Positions 35,624-49,500 of a stretch of 64,000 nucleotides of DNA are shown here, one piece after another. The position numbers were made by a program, and so were the translations under genes. Source of the DNA: Lineus longissimus (lineage: Eukaryota > Nemertea > Pilidiophora > Heteronemertea > Lineidae). The DNA is taken from contig NC_088318.1 of assembly GCF_910592395.1 (NCBI RefSeq), positions 992,001 through 1,056,000 on the forward strand, written 5' to 3'. The notes below the pieces were generated by a model that saw nothing but the letters and a program-made list of their open reading frames with translations, was not told the origin of the DNA and did not search any database. How positions within the stretch are numbered: position 1 is the stretch's first letter; each line of letters begins with the position of its first letter.

Positions 35624-35854
35624 TTTGGAATTTAACTTGTTTGTTTGTTTATAGGATCCACACACAATGCACAGTCAAGCCGAAGAACTAGTCTTAGGTC
35701 TCGTTAGGGAGTTTTTCCCGAATGTACGCGATGATGACGTGCCCCATTAACAGGACGTAACATCTATTTTAAAATGCGTTTCCAAAGTGATTGCATGAGG
35801 ACAACCCATTTGTGTCGTATATCACTGGAAACGCCCGATTCCACTTATTCTGCA

Positions 35855-35984
35855 GGGCCCAGTTGTTAGAAAGCATGTTAGCTGGTAACATAATGTTGAC
35901 ATGTTGTTTTGTGTGCATCGATGTACACGTAACGACATGTCAACATGATGTTACCAGCTAACATGCTTTCTAACAACTGGGCCC
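35855..35984. mobile_element. Near-perfect 130-bp palindromic element
   Basis: Two 50-bp arms (35855-35904 and 35935-35984), beginning GGGCCCAGTTGTTAGAAAGC, are reverse complements with a single mismatch. They are separated by a 30-nt loop that is itself partly palindromic (GTGTGCATCGATGTACAC). It lies about 230 bp upstream of the ARL2BP start. A young foldback MITE is the likeliest identity. No clear target duplication. Confidence 0.75.
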
Positions 35985-36581
35985 AGGATGTTAAATCGGC
36001 CATTTTATTTCTTTAAATAAATAGCGTCGCATTTCCTCCTAGATCTGTTCTCCACCCTAAATGCCAATAGGGCCTAGGCCTTATTTTGCCTATTGAGCCG
36101 GACAATCACAGAAACCCCAAATATTATACATTTCTTCCTAAATAATTCTTGCAGTGATCATTCTCCCGTGAAAGACAGTTACTTATGCTACAAAAAAATT
36201 CAAAAAAAATCGAGGGTCAACCATTGAACTTTTGAGATATGTTGAATTTTGCGCAAATCAGCGAAAAACGCACCAACTGGCACTGGACGGCATTTCAACA
36301 CGGGGCCGACGCACATCCCAAGTTCAGTGTACACATACGTCGGCAACAACGGTAAAATGCATAGTTTCTTGTTAGCTTCTTATTTAGTAGTACTCTTGAT
36401 TTCAGAAACTTCAGAAAACATTTATTTGCCAAAACAACTGCTAAATCAACACTGGCGTACTGTGAGGACCAAAAAATAAATGATCTTTTAGGAACTACGG
36501 TTAGGGCTTGGCCGCGCATGAATACAAAAAAGGCCCTAATGAGACATCAAGTTCCTTTATAATATACTCTCCTTCACCGCG

Positions 36582-36653
36582 GCGCTGGTGGTGTAAAGGT
36601 TAGCATTGTTGCCTTCCAAGCAATAGATCCGGGTTCGATTCCCGGCTAGCGCA
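36582..36653 (+). tRNA. trnG-UCC: tRNA-Gly(UCC)
   Basis: 72 nt with a 7-bp acceptor stem (GCGCTGG with CTAGCGC, one G-T pair), the anticodon loop CTTCCAA giving anticodon TCC, and a perfect T-arm (CCGGG TTCGATT CCCGG) with discriminator A. The A-box (TGGTGTAAAGG) and B-box (GGTTCGATTCC) are intact and there is no intron. A T-rich stretch starting at 36657 can serve as pol III terminator. It looks functional, unlike the SINE fragments in this window. The genomic sequence ends at the discriminator, and CCA is not encoded. Confidence 0.93.
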
Positions 36654-36656
36654 CAG

Positions 36657-36671
36657 TTTTAATTTTTTTAT
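36657..36671 (+). terminator. Pol III terminator of tRNA-Gly
   Basis: A TTTT run 3 nt after the tRNA end, followed by a longer T run, as expected for RNA polymerase III termination. Confidence 0.75.
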
Positions 36672-36862
36672 CAGTTTTCTTTATCTTTTCTGATTTTGTA
36701 TCTTCCCTTTTTTTCTTTGCTCTCATTTTTTTCTTTCATTTTTTTTTCAATTGGAATGTCAACAATATCTTGATTGACCCTAGCTGTCGGTTGTGACTTT
36801 GTCTCTCGGTTTTTTGTATACGATGTTGTATCTGAGGATGTTCCCTTAGGAAAAATGTGTCT

Positions 36863-36972
36863 CAATTTCACCATGGTAAATCCACAATTTCACCATGGTA
36901 AATCCACAATTCACCATGGTAAATCCACAATTCACCATGGTAAACTTACAGCACTTCACCATGGTGAATTGG
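36863..36972. repeat. Minisatellite of a 22-bp unit containing CCATGG
   Basis: Four copies of CAATTTCACCATGGTAAATC plus CA at spacing 22, 22 and 21 bp, starting at 36863, 36885, 36907 and 36928, then a degenerate fifth (CACTTCACCATGGTGAATTG). Each unit holds the palindrome ACCATGGT. Confidence 0.85.
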
Positions 36973-37039
36973 GATGGTGCAATATTTTATCATGGCGAGC
37001 ATGGTGAACGCTGCATTCACCAGAGTGAGAGCATGGACG

Positions 37040-37200
37040 GTGTCCTCAGTCGGTGTTCAACGATATGGGTCTGTCGTCCACAGCAGAGATGATGACGGAG
37101 AGGACAGTGTCCTCAGTCGGTGTTCAATGATATGGGTCTGTCGTCCACAGCAGAGATGATGACGGAGAGGACAGTGTCTTCAGTGGGTGTTCAACGATAC
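37040..37200. repeat. 67-bp tandem repeat, about 2.4 copies
   Basis: Units beginning GTGTCCTCAGTCGGTGTTCA start at 37040, 37107 and 37174, with almost no divergence between the first two copies. The unit includes GTCGTCCACAGCAGAGATGA. High identity indicates recent duplication. Confidence 0.9.
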
Positions 37201-40197
37201 AAGTCTTATGTCTTCACTCTCATCAGGCTACTTAGGGTCAAATTAGGGTGAGACTTCTATGAAATGTCTCCCCAAGCTATTGAAACAAGAAACACTGGAA
37301 TACCTTTCAATATTTTATTGAAAATACTTTGACCATATACATACATCTTCTTTATTCACACCACGATTATCACTTTCAAACCCAAAATCCATCAAAGCAC
37401 AGGAAAGAAAAAACTTCAGATAACATTGGACAGACCACGCCACAAGATCCTTTTCTTCTAAATTTCATTCAAGAGAATCTTCTTTACAAATTATCAATCA
37501 AGCATTTTTGAAAGAAGAATGGATTTTGTCATCTCAATATGGCAAGTGGCAGCTCATTACGGGGCTCTCACAGAATTATTTTGATCAAGATTCTAGGCAT
37601 GAAAGTGTTCATGATAACACTACCATCTGTACCACACCAAGTTGACATACAATCTCTAGTACAAGACCTTCTACATGTGTACAGTATGCATGTGGTCAAC
37701 ATATGGTCTTCAGCTGCACAACCTGGTGAGCTTCTACCTCACTAACTAGACAAGTAGGGCAAGTCAACCCTGGTCAATTACATACCACCAGTATGAGGTT
37801 TCCAAGAAGTGTTGGTAATTTCCAAAAACACATTGGTAAAGCAAATTAAGCCATTTTGAGGCAAGAGTTATAGGAACAGTGCACTTACACACTGCTTAGG
37901 TTACCAACAAATTGTTTGCTTGAACTAACTTTAGATAACAACAACCCCTACCCATAGAAATGTTTTTAATGTAATCCAGGTTTTTATCAGACAGGAATTT
38001 CTTACAGGTGGCATATTTAGTATTGCTTACATCTTTGAAGCCTTTTGAAGACAATGTCACATCTTGTCTCTGAAGACAATGTCACATCTTGTCTCCAGGT
38101 CTGATCCAAATTTATCTTTTATTGTCATATTTCACCCAATCTTTTAACTCCCTAGATTTGTCCCACACAAATATTTAGTCACTCTTCCCATCACTTGGTG
38201 GCACTGTGTAATTAACAAGGGCATACTTTCACAACAATTCAAAAGTAGCTGTGTACCATTACTTACACAACACAAGTCTACACATTACTTCAAACACATA
38301 TAAAGTCAATCCCACCACAGGCTCACCAGAATCAACCATATTTTTACAATCTATACTTGTGCACGAGCCACACTGGTGAACCTGGGGAAGGCACATTTAG
38401 AATTTCTGTACAATATATTACATAAAAAGTTAAGCACACGCACACTTAGTGGAGATTAGAAGCATTCCAACTTCAATTTCAGCTGTCGGTGTACAGGGTG
38501 TCACAGAATGAACGTAAAATCACTTTATCCAATTTCCCAAGTAAATGGTAATGACGTGAATCACTGAAGTTGGCAATAGGCCATTTACTCCAATGAAGCA
38601 ATGTGATAAGGCCTACCACATACAACTCCAACGCGAGATTCTGGGAATGACTAAGTTAGGCACTCTTTTTGGCTACACCCTGTATAAGCGCCCTTCGCCA
38701 CTTGCTGGTGTCAAGTTTTGCCGAGCCGAGGACAGTAGACACACATCAAAGCCCCAAACCTTCTCCCATTCAACAACACCTTATATATAATGTGGAGAGA
38801 AAATGTGAAAAATGCATACTTTGCGAAAAATTTGAGTAACCCGTTTTAGAGATTATGTGAAATTGACGTTTTATTTGCACTGTGGAGAATGATTTAGGTG
38901 AAATACTTAGTGAAGAGGATGATGCAGGTCATGGCTATGCTGCGCTGCCATCTATTCACCTTACGATCAATCTAACTTACAATCAAACTTAATCGTTTTG
39001 AGACTTGCTGTAAAGTGTTTTTTGAGGTGAATATTTTGGTACTAAAACAAATCCTGAGACCTGAATATGAATTGATTATACATTGGAATTTTTTGCCAGT
39101 GTGGAAATGATTCCTATAAAATTAATATCATATATCGCCGAGTCCCAAGAAATAATTAGAACACACTTTTTCAGGAGAATTATTTCTTAGGCAATTAGAC
39201 TAACACCACCTATTGACCAACATGAGAACCACTCCTATACAGACACATCCATGACAAATATGGCACCCATAATTTTCCTAAAAGTCACAGATAGAAATAT
39301 TTCTAAAAAGGACAATAAATTCTAAGAATAATCATAGACAACAAACTGTGGATGAGAAAACTGCCACTGCGCCATCTATGATTAAAAAGTCAAATCACTG
39401 CTTGAAAATAACAAGAGCTTACATGATCCAATCTGCAGTCTGTAGTGTTATCATCAGACTCGAAGACAGTAGAAAACATTCCCATGTTCCTAAATGGTTT
39501 CATCTGGGCAAATGCTTACAGTGTCCCTGCTCAGGATGAAAAATCTAAATTCATTTCAAATTGGTTAATTTCTCTTCAAATTCAAGGTTTTTTTAGAAAA
39601 TTCAATATATCATACAGTATCGGAGCACAGTACCTTCTTGTTAACTTAACTCAAAACCACCTCTAATTGCGATTCTCTACAGTGAAAATAATTCACTATG
39701 ACTAGTAAAAAGAAGCTCAATATTGTCATTTTACCATGGGATATGAGTCTGAGAGCTGCCTATTTAAGGTCACCTTGTTACAATATTTTCGTTCGTAAAG
39801 GTAGGTATAGACCAGTGTACAATATATCAATGTCTTTAATCGTGCAGAATCTTACACTACAACGCGCACTGATGATGACCAGCCACACGATTCCTCGACT
39901 GCACATCCACTTGCTGTCAACCAGGCTACAGTTCCTATCACATACTCAGCTCTTGTGGCCCCCACCCCAGCCAAGGAGGCACTGACCAGCCCATGGGATG
40001 GTACAATGTTCAGTCCAGTGCCTTCACACAGACCTAACTGCACGGCCATTTGATGTCGTCCCCTTGTCACACAAGAGCAACTTTAAATTTGAAATGAGTC
40101 AGTATCTTGAGTTAACCCCATGTTCATCATCACACAATAAATTAGCACATACAAACAAGTCCAAAACACAACACTTTCTGTTGAACAATAACGAATC
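37201..40197. other. Probable 3' UTR of the CBFA2T-family gene and intergenic sequence
   Basis: About 3 kb without coding exons downstream of the minus-strand stop at 40198. AATAAA signals on the minus strand occur at 38870-38875, 38118-38123, 37351-37356 and 37314-37319, so a long 3' UTR with alternative ends is possible. A 24-bp unit (GAAGACAATGTCACATCTTG plus TCTC) is duplicated at about 38050-38097. No other ordered feature seen. Confidence 0.45.
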
Positions 40198-40551
40198 CTA
40201 TGAATTACTTTTTGAGGAAGGAGAGTTCGACCTTGACCCCGACTTAGAGGCTGAAGCGACCGAGGTCACTGAGTTGGCTGGACTAGAAATAGGGGGCGTA
40301 TTGGAGGAACGGTCCACTTGTGATGAGACTTGCGGTGGCGGCGAGGTGCGTGGAGCTGTTGCTGCTCCCGGTTGCTGATTGGCTGCCGCAGTCACCGCTG
40401 CGGCCTGCGCCTCACGTGTCACTTGCGTCTGTTGGCCACAAACACGATGGTGGTTCTCCCAGTCCTTATGTTGGCAGAACGATCCACAGTATCGTGCCAC
40501 GTTACATCCACTGCACGTTTCATTGGCCTTTCTTCCACAGTTCCAACAACT
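40198..40551 (-). CDS. CBFA2T: CBFA2T exon 10 (MYND zinc finger, C terminus)
   Basis: Starts [20 protein letters not shown] after one Ser codon and keeps the full MYND ligand set through HHRVC. An Ala/Gln/Pro and then Ser-rich tail of about 80 residues ends in SKSNS before TAG. Confidence 0.97.
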   Translation of the reverse strand, partial: SCWNCGRKANETCSGCNVARYCGSFCQHKDWENHHRVCGQQTQVTREAQAAAVTAAANQQPGAATAPRTSPPPQVSSQVDRSSNTPPISSPANSVTSVASASKSGSRSNSPSSKSNS

Positions 40552-43500
40552 CTGAAAGGTGATAATGAATAAGGTTAGTTCATGGGGGACAACAAACAGA
40601 GACAATGTTCAAGTATTTCATATTGTTATTCGAAACAGCAATGACAAACAAAGTGATAGCTCTTTTCGTGATTCAGTCAGTGCCGGGAAAAGTATTCCAG
40701 TAGTAATCGCTTCATTGCAATCAACCTTTCAGGAATAAGCATGCGACTGACTACCAACCTCACTTGATTCTTCTTGTGAGTTGACCATGTTCAACACTTC
40801 CTCTCGTGTTGTTTTACGGATATCGGCCAGACTTCGCTCCATCTTCAGCTTCTCTGCGGACACCAACTCATTTGCCTTCTGCTCAGCCGCAGCGACTGCT
40901 TTCTGGAGCTCACACACAGCCTGGCGCTTAACCTCATTGACGGCTTCCTCTGTAAGATCAGCACCCACTACCATTAGTTGACCGGCCACTGAATGAGAAG
41001 CAAAAAGACGAATAGGAGCGGGGACGACAAAATGCAACTAAGGCAAAGCAACAATAAATGATAGAAAGACACCATTCTCAACGCTGGGGTTGTAGTTGGC
41101 TCAGCTCTTCTACTTTAAAGTAGGTGGCAGCACAACACACATGCAATGAAAAAAATAACATGCGAGAGAGTGATAAAACACAACTGGCCACCACAATCAC
41201 CAAGGCAGAGTAAAACACATTTATTTTCATGCAGTTTAACTGACAGGTCTATTGGCTACACCTCTTTTCCTTTATGAACTCAAATCGCCAACAAATCTAA
41301 GGGTTTCTTCGATTGATCACAACTCTTATTACATCAGAATTCAATCACTTTTTAATATCACAATAATCGTCCTCAATGGTATCAACAATCAGCATCGTTT
41401 TATCTGTACCCACCTGCTCGTCTCTTCACCTCAGATACGCGATCCTCTGTCTGTCGTAACGAGGACACCATCATTTCACTGGTGCGTTTCTTCATGTCAT
41501 GGTCTAAACCTTCTGAGTGCCGCCTCATCCACACGGCGAGCTCCTCTCGGTCCCGGTTGCTCCGCTCCTGCAGGACTGCGAGAGCACGCTTAGTTTTGTC
41601 AACCATACCCATAATGCAATGCAGCATCTGGAAGACATAAAAAGACAAATCATGAGCGACTCTTAAAACACAACGAAGATATTTTAATCTGATGTTTTGA
41701 CTTTTCAACAATAGCCAAACTGTCCCTAAGCAACCGATCTCATTTTCACCCAACTAAATGTATAAGTGAATGGCAACATGTGTATATGCTTGATAGAAAC
41801 TGTAGACTCAATAATTCAAGAGGAACCACTGACATCTGTGTTCTACTTGACAGCACCTGTTCAATCACCTGCCTATTGTGTGCCTCTATCATTAGATACA
41901 CCTGGCCTTCCCTGGGTGTGCTGCAGCAGTATCATATCAACATACAACCATTGCAACACAATCACATTGTATCAGACTGTATTGATGAGGAGGGGGAGGG
42001 GGACCTTACATCACTGAAGAACTAGGCCAAGAGAGGTGTCACCCAAGAGGTGTATTCTCCAGGGAGCCTATTCCTCTGGAGACCACAACCCTTTAAGCAA
42101 CAGCCAATGAATCATGGCACAGCGGATTCAAAATGGTGACAATTTCTCATTCAAAGGGTTAAAAACCAATCGTTACCATTTTCATCACAGTGTGCATAAC
42201 AGAATGGCAACTGTTTGCCTGCACTGAGTGTTGCTACACACACATTAGCCAAGCAGATGGTGAGCAAATAAGTTCATTCTATTGGACAGATGTCCAGTTC
42301 GTTAGAGGGCTAACTGAATTAACGACACCAATGTTTGCTAATCTAGACAGGATCTCTTGCAGGAACTTCGATAAAATAACGACAGATAATGCCATTGTCT
42401 TGAAGCCCCCAGTGATTTGAATAAAATGTAAGATGGCCTTCTTCGAAGGACAGATGTTCATTTTGTCTGTGATGATAACTAGATTATACTGCGTCTATTG
42501 TTCTTGCAAAGGACATGATCACAGATGAAATCATCAAAGGGTACCATTCCCATCAAGTCCAGTGGGAATACAGCCCAACTGGGAACATGAACGCCACAAC
42601 TTTATTGAAAAAGTTCTAACCTTGAATGCTTATATCATCTCTCGAGATTTGAGAGAATCGGGAGGAAAATAGAACACACACCCTACAAATAAAACTGTTG
42701 GTGAATGTGGACTTGAACCGTTTTATAATGTCATTGTCCAGCACACAAAAGTGGCCGAGATCAAAACATTCAAAATGCACAGAGTCGCCATCTTTTTCGA
42801 CCATTGATTTCCCCTTCAGCTTTTTGATACTCCCCCCAAACAATACACGGGCATCTGGTTGCCTGACCTAAAGTGGCCGACCAGATGGTTGAGTGTTTGC
42901 GCTGGGGCTACAAGCAGATGACATCAGATTTATGAAATGTCTCTACATTAAATGTATCAAATGACTCATAACTGACACTTTTACTGACTACTTAGAAGTA
43001 ATTGTCTTCCCAGTTTAATCAAGTGATGTCATTTTTGTTATGTAAACTCATGTCATCATCGTGTGATATCTGCACACAAGAATTGATAAATGGCCATTCA
43101 AGATCACAAATGAAAAGGTCGTTAAATCACATATTAAATTGGTGCAAGAATGAGGCTGTTCATGACATGAGTCTGTGGTACCGATTAATGATCTGAGATT
43201 CCGATTCATACAAATTAAATCAATTTTTTTAATGCTATGGAAATATTGGAAAATCTAATGATCATATTATGAAGGTAAACATTTGCGGATGAGAAAGTTG
43301 TGTACTACTACTATTGGTGATGTGAAGCTTACACTGTGTTAAACATCATCCAAGATGTGTCTTAGATGGGAGTGCAACCTACACAATAGAATGGCCCAAT
43401 ATCAAACTGTCACTCCAGCCAGCTATTCATACCCCCTGCCTATTATCTACTGTCATAATACAAACAATTATGGGCACCTGGCCCCTTCTGTTGCCTCTTA

Positions 43501-46500
43501 AAATTGAATATTTGAAAGGTGGCATCAAACCAGTGAAAGAAGACACACCACTTTCAATGCTTCAAAATAGTGCTGCGTTCAACACTTAATTATTGGGCAG
43601 CTTTTACAAGCCCAGTTGGTATCAGTTGGATTGTTAATGAAGGTGTTCTTTCCTATCATCTTCAAAGGCAAGTTTTTAGACATGAGAAGTGTGACTGCTC
43701 TTCACGTACAAAAGATTGTACAGGAGAAAAGATGGGATGGTGTGTAAAAAAATACAGACATTTGTGTTTTGACTGTTTTTGCCTAAAGAGTGCACGATCT
43801 TGCCAAGCCCAAATGAATCATTGTTGAGATGGTTAATTACTGATGCTAGAAGTTCAGCTGGGTGTCTTTGCATATTGCAACAATGACCATTCAGTCGAGT
43901 GGTGCCCATCCAACTCATAGGGAAGAGCGAAAAACTATATCTTGGATGGATGTTATTTGAGACATGCACTAAAAATGCACAAAAGAAGGCGCAGGTGGTG
44001 GCATAGTGTGCTGGACTCCTGAATTAGAGGTTCTTACGTCATGGGTTCAATACAATTCTCATTGCACACTCATCATATAGTACAGTTCTAAGGTTATGGC
44101 AGGCTTAGTAGCTAATACAAAGTGCTTTGAACGAGGATCTGTACATAAAAAGTGCAATAAGAACTGGAACTGTTATCCTTTGAGAGGCCTGATGAGATTT
44201 TAGGTTAGTTTCTGTACTTTACTCACATTTTCTACTTGCTTCCATTCATCATCCGATCGGTCCAAATGATCGAATGGCGTGTCCCGGGGATAATCTGAAA
44301 AAGAACACAAACAGTTAATCTTCTGTGATAATCTCAAGTTACAAACTCAGACATGAACACTGCAGTATTCCCTTCGAAGACAATGTCACAACCTCAACAG
44401 CAACATCTGGTTTCCGATGTCATTGTAGCCAGCCCCACCTCACCTATTGCCTCCCTTTAATCAAAGACAGGTGACATTTCAGGAGAATTCGACATCATTT
44501 TGTAACTTACTATTATAACTGCTGCTACTGCTATAGTGTCGTTCTCGTTCTCTCTCCATTCTTTCCCGCTCTAACCGCTCCCGCTCCATCCTTTCCCGTT
44601 CCCGTAATTCCCGCGTTAAACTGATATCCTCTAATCTGATTGGACCATAGTTATTGAAATTTCCCGGTGCAGTCGGACTTATTCTGTTGTTACTGCCTGG
44701 GCTCATTGAATGATGTCTTTTGGCTGGGTGAAGCACATCCATGTGACTGTCCCGTTCTGAATCCTTTGGCCTGGAAAAGTCATTTTAAGGAGTTTTACGA
44801 AGCTGCTCCATTCAGTTGGCTACTAGTAATTCTCCTCCAGGTTCAACACTTTCTCAAACATGCACAGCAACCCATACACAGCCCGCCAACATGCACTGCC
44901 AGTTTTTAAACATTATCATGAAACTCTGACATTAACAGAAACACCACTAGCATGGCCAAAGGCTCCAAGCAAGGAGAAGAAAATATCCATTAATTAGAGC
45001 CATTCAAATGGAAATGAAACACGTTTAAAAAAGCTATAATGCAGTTGGCCCCAAGAGGCTGTGCATCAAAACCTGCCATTAGGAACAAACCCAAGGGGTT
45101 TTCTATTTTCATCATTCTTTCCAAAAAGTCAGCTCTTCAGCCAAGTTCAGATATATTCTGCCAGCTCCATGCACCAAACCCAGTGGACGGTCACTCCGTC
45201 CAGCTGATCATCCAGCTGGCCCAAGTTTGTTGAACCACTCTTCCGTTAGATAAGATACGACTAACAAAATTTGAACAATTGAACCAGATGAATTTGAATT
45301 TAAAACTTACCTATCAGGAGATGGTCGCTTGCCATTCTCGTTCAATTCTGAACCTAATATTTCCTGAGATTCCACGGGCGTGTGAGACGTATCAAATAAT
45401 ATGTGTTCATTGTGAGCGAGATACTGCTGTGGAGTTTGTTTAGCCATTCTTGCACAGTGCAGTAACTCACGCTGTAACAAAGGAAGGTTGGCCTGAAAAA
45501 GAATAACTTACATATCAGTCTCGGGAGAATGTAGTGAAACTAGTGTACAAAGTCCAATCATTCAGAAACAATCATCGCCTCTGTCACAGGCTCACGAATC
45601 AAAAAAGAAGGCCACCTATTGAACACTTGCCTTCCTTCCAACAGACTCCATATCGGAACAAAATATCTTCGATGTTATGAAAAACGATTTCTGATCACTA
45701 TCAGAAGTTTCCAAAATCTGAAGGACAAGCAGCCCCCAAAAATAAAACTCACTCTCTGCATCAGCAGCAACTTGCAAACTGAAGCAGAGACGTTTCTGTG
45801 ATGACCCTTTCCTTCAACTCTTGAAGAACTTGTCACTTAACTCTCCTAATCTCAATAAAGACTAAGCTTTAGTCCCATTCAGCAAAAGTTCTCAAGCATT
45901 TTCAAGGAGAATTTGAACAAGACCAAAAGTGCTCCTTTCAACAATAGGGGAACACAAACACCAATTACGATAACAATGGTCGAAATGAATGTCATTATGT
46001 CTCCCTTGGGTTGCCATGTCATTTACGACAACTTTGACACACAACAACAAGATCCTATTTTTATAACATCCCACCTACGCACTGGTCCACAAAATATACA
46101 AATTGCCTCTTTGTGATTTCTGTTTTTGTACACTCTTTCACACGCCTTTCCCTTTGATCGTGAGTGTAAAAACATCACATAAATATTATGGGGTCTTTCC
46201 AATTTTTTTTATTGTAAAATAAACTTCTTGTTTCTAGGAATGTAGTTCCCATCATGAGAACGATACCACTATTTTCACCCATTGAAAATCAATTAAGAAT
46301 AATCTAAAGAAATTGTTTTCACTTTTGGTGGAAAGTAGCCAAACAGGTTCTATAACGCATGAAGTCATTACAAGTTCGTTAGAACTTTTATATTGCTTAG
46401 TTTTGCAATCAACTTTTCACCAAGAACAGAATGATGTGATCAACCAAGAAATATCCCCATCCACCCCAAGCCGCGCCAAATTATCTGAATGTGGAAACCT

Positions 46501-49500
46501 TTATTTCACAACTGTTCTTACCTTTAGAAATGGTATAACAAATGGCCTAAGAGGGAAGTTGGTCGCTTCCTGAAGTTTCGCATGGAATTCCTCAATTGAT
46601 AAATGAGAATTCTGAAAGAAAATAAAACAACGCATTTATATTTCTGAATGAAATAAATGTAACAGTTCATGTTGTGAAGTATGATTCATGCATATAGCCT
46701 TCTTGAGGCAGATAATATTATGCTCTAAGGTCTAAAATAGCTGTAGATCGGTGAGTCAGTCATACACTCTTCTCAGCGACAAGTTCTACGATTTTTCATT
46801 ACTCATATTCGATATCTGTCTTCCCTTAACACTGCCTCACCCAGGGTTCACAACATTGTCACAACACATCATCAACAATATCACAACCGGCAGAAAAAAA
46901 TCAATCCAAGGAAACCTGCCACATTAGGATCAATAAACCCAAACAAATCAAACAATGGCGGTGATTTTTTCACACCGGTAAGTGAACATCATGCCACATC
47001 GCCTAAAGTGGTGTTTGACATGTTCTCATCATGTGACGTGTGTACTGTACCCAGTACACCGCGGCAGACACCGGGATACATCTGAACCGCCATGACAACG
47101 GCCGACACTATCTCGAGAGTTTCCATGGTAAATTATCTTTGCTTTTAAGGAGATAAAAGCCTTTCCCTATGTACAGAATCTGGTCTATTGTTCGGCCGCC
47201 TGCAACATGGATCAGGCGTATTTTTAGATGCGGAGGTGCTCGCTGGTTTGACCGAGGAATATTGACTTGGGAGGCTGCGACTTGGACATTTCACACGATC
47301 AGTATCCGATTGTTCCAAGGCAAATAATCGGTTTGCAATGGGCTGAGGATGTGGTAAATCTTCTTGACTGTGACAATGTCTGCAGCATTCAGCAAGTCAA
47401 TACTGCCACATCTCTGGCTAAACTTTACCCCACTGTCTACTGATACCAGCTACTGCGGATAGGAAAGACATCAAGAGATCGAAAAAGAATTCAACTTACC
47501 ACAAGACCTAAGACTAGTGTGCGAACTCTGTCACCGATTTCTGGTGATATATCCGATCCAAACTGCTGCAACGTGGTCAGAAATCGCTTTAACTTGCTGA
47601 GCTGCCGCGCCCCGCATGCCGGCGGTAGCTGTTGACTAGATGTACTGTTGCCCATAGAGGGCGGTGAGGGGGTCCGTCCATTCATGCCGTTGTGGGGCGA
47701 ATGGTTACCGTTCATACCTGAAGAAGTAAACAACATCATTACATAATGGTAAAACAGGCGGAACTGGAAGCCTTGAAGAATCTTGGAGTTGTCTGTCAGT
47801 GTCCAACATGGTTGGTGCACAGCACTGCAATGACATCAAGGCCAAATTAGGTGAAAACACAAACTCTTTATAAAGTTCTCCACCTTCATGACCTGTGAAA
47901 GTGTCAGGCATGAACTCCTGTGTCATAACCAATGAGCTTCACACTCACTTCCTTGATGTAATCTGAATATAATCCTGTATTGCCAGTTGAGGTGGTCAGT
48001 TCTAAAACAATGCCTGTCAACTGCACACTCCACCTCAGACATAATATTCACCTAATTCATGAAGTAACGTTTGGAAAAGAGCATTTATCGAGAATGACAC
48101 AAGCCTGGACAGAACGGCTGAGCCCAGAGCAAGATATTGTAGGTTAATCCAGTTCGTAATAACACTAGACACAAAAGATGTTACCAAAGAAAGGGAAAAC
48201 GAATGCCAGGAACTTCCAAGATTCTTGTCATTGTGCCCAATATTGGTGATTTGTTTTTTGATATATCCAATCATTTGGTGCATATGGTGAGAACTCGGTG
48301 AGTGTAACGTCTGCCCAATTCCCAACAAGAACGAAACAGTTCTGCAAACTGGTATCCTCCTCACATAAACACAATAGAGCAGATGAAGAGGTTTGGGGAG
48401 AGAGGTTCATCAAAATTACCTAGTCGATTCAATCGAGGTATTCCCATAACTTCAATGTTGCTGATATATCCTCAAAGACGATGCTTTCAATGCCGACTGG
48501 CTTCAAGCACACTTTAAACAAAACGACAGATGACCTGTCACAAACGTTGATCAAACGGCAATAGTGTGCCGAGCACCCAACACAAAAGAGCAGATGAGAT
48601 CGACCATGTGTTATCCTTAGGGACTGACAGAACCATCGGTATGTTTTGTGCCAACTGCATCCATTGTTGCCTCAACCCCAAAACAATCCGTCCTCCGTGG
48701 AACAATCTCATGTACTGGGAATACAAGCTCAAGGATTGTTTTTATTTTGCATGTAACCAGCTGCAGCTCTGTGCGTTGACAGACTTGATTGTTTCTATTT
48801 TATATGGACCCAGCTGTGTGCTACACTTAGCTCCAGGAGTCCATGTGACTGAGGTGTCCTTACAATAGAGAAGGGACATATGGCCAACTGACAGTTGGGG
48901 TAGCAGCTGGTCTAGTAGAGGGACAGGCTGAGTCTCCTTGATATATACACCGGTCAGAAAAGGTCGTTATTTTTGAAATTATGATTGTCACTGTTTGAGG
49001 GGATTTCCCAGGAATGTCAATTCTTTTTGAGTGACAGATGTGATCAAAGTGAGAACAATCTGATCAATGCAGCATTTTTTAATTTGGTGGGAACAACAAA
49101 AGGCCTATGATAGAGCAACAGCTATTTCTACATTGAGACCAATATAAGCAAGAAATGATAAAGACTATAGTCTTTGCTACTTCTTGGTATTCTTCATTTT
49201 TGTATGTGCATGGCGATCCCCTTACCAGTCAGGCTGACGGCTGAGTTTGGTCGGTTGATGAGCGATACCGGAGGTACTGACGTCACTGGCGATATATTTG
49301 ATGATGTCACTGTGGTCACAGCATCTGAGGGCGAGTCGGGCATGCTGGATGAATCACGCGAGTCTGAAAGATACCAAGGGATACGGGACATGAGCCATGA
49401 GGCGAGAATGACTGAATAACTGATGGGAGCTCCAAAGATGCGATTTGAAGGAAATTTGATTGTTATGTGCAATTGACTCAAATTAACATTTCTTGACAGA

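Noticed and set aside
36863-37200. Possible CRISPR array
   Set aside because: The repeats are contiguous minisatellites without unique spacers, in an animal genome.
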